A DNA stretch of 5,412 nt. Source: PVC group bacterium. Lineage in GTDB: Bacteria > Verrucomicrobiota > Kiritimatiellia > SS1-B-03-39 > UBA6053. The notes under the pieces are model-generated. The model was not told the origin of the DNA. It worked only from the letters and a program-made list of their open reading frames with translations, and did not search any database. The stretch covers positions 1 through 5,412 of the forward strand of contig PXAS01000099.1 of NCBI GenBank assembly GCA_003565815.1, written 5' to 3'. The first letter of the stretch is position 1. Each line of letters begins with the position of its first letter. This document shows, one piece after another, positions 5,037 through 5,412 of this stretch. The position numbers and the translations under genes are program-made.

Positions 5037-5412
5037 ATGTCGCAAATCGAACGTCTTTTGGAAATCATGCACACCCTGCGGTCGGAGAACGGCTGTCCCT
5101 GGGACCGCGAACAAACCTTGGAAACCCTGCGTCCCTATGCGGTGGAGGAGGTGTACGAAGTTCTGGATGCGATTGACCGGGGGGACGTGGAGGATCATTG
5201 CGAGGAACTGGGCGATTTGCTCTTGCAAGTTGTTTTTCACGCCCAATTGCGCAAAGAGGAGGGGGCGTTTGAATTCGAGGACGTGGCCAAAAGCATTTCC
5301 GACAAGCTGGTGCGGCGTCATCCGCATGTTTTTGGCGATGTGGAGGTGGCCGATTCCGATGAAGTCCTGAAAAACTGGAATGAAATCAAGGCCGGGGAGA
5401 AAGCGGGGAAGG
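5037..5412 (+). CDS. mazG: Nucleoside triphosphate pyrophosphohydrolase MazG, 5' part
   Basis: The first 125 codons of a MazG protein, cut by the window edge with no stop or frameshift. MazG hydrolyses (d)NTPs to the monophosphate and pyrophosphate, and in E. coli it modulates ppGpp and removes aberrant nucleotides. Seen here: NGCPWDREQT at 18-27; LRPYAVEEVYEVLDAI at 31-46, carrying the EExxE metal site (Glu37, Glu38, Glu41); the second metal pair in EELGDLLLQVVFHA (56-69; Glu57, Asp60); RRHPHVFGD at 93-101; and NWNEIKA at 113-119. This is the N-terminal MazG domain of the long form (usually about 260 residues), not a short phage-type protein. The ATG follows the cdsA stop by two bases and has a G-run (5024-5029) seven bases upstream. 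The context suggests it is expressed with purA, uppS and cdsA. Confidence 0.95.
   Translation, partial: MSQIERLLEIMHTLRSENGCPWDREQTLETLRPYAVEEVYEVLDAIDRGDVEDHCEELGDLLLQVVFHAQLRKEEGAFEFEDVAKSISDKLVRRHPHVFGDVEVADSDEVLKNWNEIKAGEKAGK

Overview
The window is a chromosomal housekeeping segment from a moderately GC-rich bacterium, with every confident gene on the + strand. Lineage is inferred from protein character. The CDP-diglyceride synthase signature ends in GMGGLLDVLDS instead of the proteobacterial PGHGG.LDR.DS. The bifunctional-nuclease protein has a divergent N-terminal half but a clear RPLTHDL and DARPSDC core. Both fit the Verrucomicrobiota / PVC group as I recall these families. This is an impression, not a search result.

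Layout. Bases 1-362 hold no confident gene. They contain short repeats, a 12-bp perfect palindrome, and a hairpin with a T7 tract that would act as a terminator or attenuator on the minus strand. At the extreme left edge there may be either the tail of a + strand gene or the start of a leftward gene; neither is proven. Next come an uncharacterised multi-pass membrane protein with a proline-rich tail (363-1565) and a bifunctional nuclease (BFN/DUF151) family protein (1565-2020), joined by a TGATG stop/start overlap. A 135-bp gap follows with a weak promoter candidate and a strong 12-bp hairpin. The rest is a tightly packed run: purA (2156-3457), uppS (3458-4186), cdsA (4180-5034) and the 5' part of mazG (5037 to the edge). 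Its junctions are abutting, a 7-bp overlap and a 2-bp gap.

How the genes work together. PurA makes adenylosuccinate on the way to AMP. UppS makes the undecaprenyl diphosphate lipid carrier for cell-wall synthesis. CdsA makes CDP-diacylglycerol for phospholipids. MazG hydrolyses nucleoside triphosphates. The junctions imply co-transcription and translational coupling of nucleotide and envelope-lipid synthesis. I see no mobile element, CRISPR array, RNA gene or defence system, and nothing that clearly amounts to a new biological system. The points most worth a second look are the purA leader hairpin, the left-edge attenuator-like structure and the unidentified membrane protein.
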